The notes below the pieces were generated by a model. It saw only the letters and a program-made list of their open reading frames with translations, ran no database searches and was not told the DNA's origin. 64,000 nt of DNA from positions 1-64,000 of the forward strand of contig NZ_JAJUJJ010000017.1 of assembly GCF_029265375.1 (NCBI RefSeq), written 5' to 3'. This stretch comes from Nesterenkonia sp. GTDB taxonomy: Bacteria > Actinomycetota > Actinomycetes > Actinomycetales > Micrococcaceae. The translations under genes and the position numbers were made by a program. Below, piece by piece: positions 63,564 through 64,000 of the stretch (positions within the stretch are counted from its first letter, which is position 1; the number at the start of each line of letters is the position of its first letter).

Positions 63564-64000
63564 TAGTTGACTCCTGCGGTGAGGCGGCGGCTGGTGTCGA
63601 ACAGCTTCAGCTCGCCGGGGTGGAGCTGGTGCTGGATCACGAAGGAGCGGTTCTTGATCCGCCACAGCCCCTGACCCACCCCAAGGTTCGGCAGCAAGGC
63701 TTGTTCGGTTCCGGTCAGCCCGAGCGCGGTGGCGGTGGGGCCGAGCTGATCGGACTCTTGGCGGTAGACGATCCGCGTCTCCGCATTCGCCAACAGCGAG
63801 TTGGCCAGGGAACGCATGGCGGAGCCTTCGTCGCCGACGTTGTCGAGGTCGGAGAGTTTGTGGAAGATCAGCATGTTCGCGATCCCGTAATGCCGGGCCA
63901 GACGCCAATGCGCATCCATCCGCTTCAACAACGCCGGATGGGACATCAGCCGCCAGGCCTCGTCATAGATCACCCACCGCTGCCCACCATTGGGGTCCAG
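63563..64000 (-). CDS. VirB4-type type IV secretion ATPase, C-terminal part (cut by window edge)
   Basis: A 146-residue C-terminal portion; the frame is open to the right edge. RWVIYDEAWRLMSHP is the Walker B region of VirB4/TraC-like secretion ATPases, and HYGIANMLIFHKLSDLDN the following motif (sensor). It powers the conjugation channel. The stop overlaps the next gene (TAATG). Confidence 0.85.
   Translation of the reverse strand: MDPNGGQRWVIYDEAWRLMSHPALLKRMDAHWRLARHYGIANMLIFHKLSDLDNVGDEGSAMRSLANSLLANAETRIVYRQESDQLGPTATALGLTGTEQALLPNLGVGQGLWRIKNRSFVIQHQLHPGELKLFDTSRRLTAGVN

Larger units (their letters stand above)
58028..64000. mobile_element. Integrative and conjugative element, left part
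   Basis: The region from the 3' end of tRNA-Ala to the right edge holds, all on the minus strand, a serine integrase, two small unknown proteins, an SSB, a VirD4-type coupling protein, an unknown protein and a VirB4-type ATPase. This is the content of a conjugative element with a type IV secretion machine. The second boundary and a duplicated tRNA end must lie beyond the window. Confidence 0.8.

Overview
The window is a high-GC actinobacterial chromosome segment. The gene order rne-rplU-rpmA-obgE-proB-proA-nadD-rsfS-tRNA-Ala, the class Ib nrdHIEF operon, MptB-like mannosyltransferases, many GTG/TTG starts and several apparently leaderless promoters point to Micrococcales, probably Micrococcaceae (Nesterenkonia- or Arthrobacter-like). 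The family placement is an inference; no 16S gene is present.

Layout. 1-2.0 kb: end of an IS30-type transposase, a small periplasmic-binding-like lipoprotein, a cation efflux gene broken by an in-frame TGA, and a frameshifted DUF2200 remnant. 2.0-15 kb: a catabolic island. It holds an acyl-CoA synthetase, a TetR regulator, and the operon carboxylase beta - carboxylase alpha - acyl-CoA dehydrogenase - MaoC hydratase - CitE-like lyase. This has the same order as the mycobacterial leucine operon accD1-accA1-fadE19-Rv2499c-Rv2498c. It is followed by a fused indolepyruvate:ferredoxin oxidoreductase and an Lrp/AsnC regulator. 15-19.6 kb: tRNA-His, a LexA-controlled DUF6504-dnaE2 pair, and orn. 19.6-25.2 kb: two MptB-type and one GT87-type GT-C glycosyltransferases, then an AEC transporter. 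25.2-28.9 kb: an SGNH hydrolase and a DUF222/HNH nuclease read from one LexA-type promoter, then a PIG-L deacetylase. 29-37 kb: ChrA, an acyltransferase-like membrane protein, a gamma-glutamyltransferase lipoprotein, a TPP riboswitch with thiD, a small alarmone synthetase and GlpD. 37-41.4 kb: nrdHIEF behind a promoter with NrdR-like boxes and two DnaA-box-like 9-mers. 41.7-45.6 kb: a decayed CPA1 antiporter, an FAD oxidase and a lipoate ligase from face-to-face promoters, and a VKOR protein. 46-57.8 kb: the rne to rsfS housekeeping block, with a decayed mechanosensitive channel gene inside it. 58-64 kb: the left end of an integrative conjugative element (serine integrase, SSB, VirD4, VirB4 and unknown proteins) abutting tRNA-Ala and running off the right edge.

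Themes. (1) A leucine degradation module lacks the usual Bkd complex and sits next to a ferredoxin-linked 2-oxoacid oxidoreductase. (2) Two LexA boxes mark an SOS regulon of dnaE2 without imuB nearby, and an HNH-nuclease/SGNH-hydrolase unit. (3) Four genes are broken. Two are broken by Trp-to-stop G>A changes and three carry single-base indels in C/G runs. (4) The integrase reading frame crosses the element boundary and runs antisense through tRNA-Ala into rsfS.
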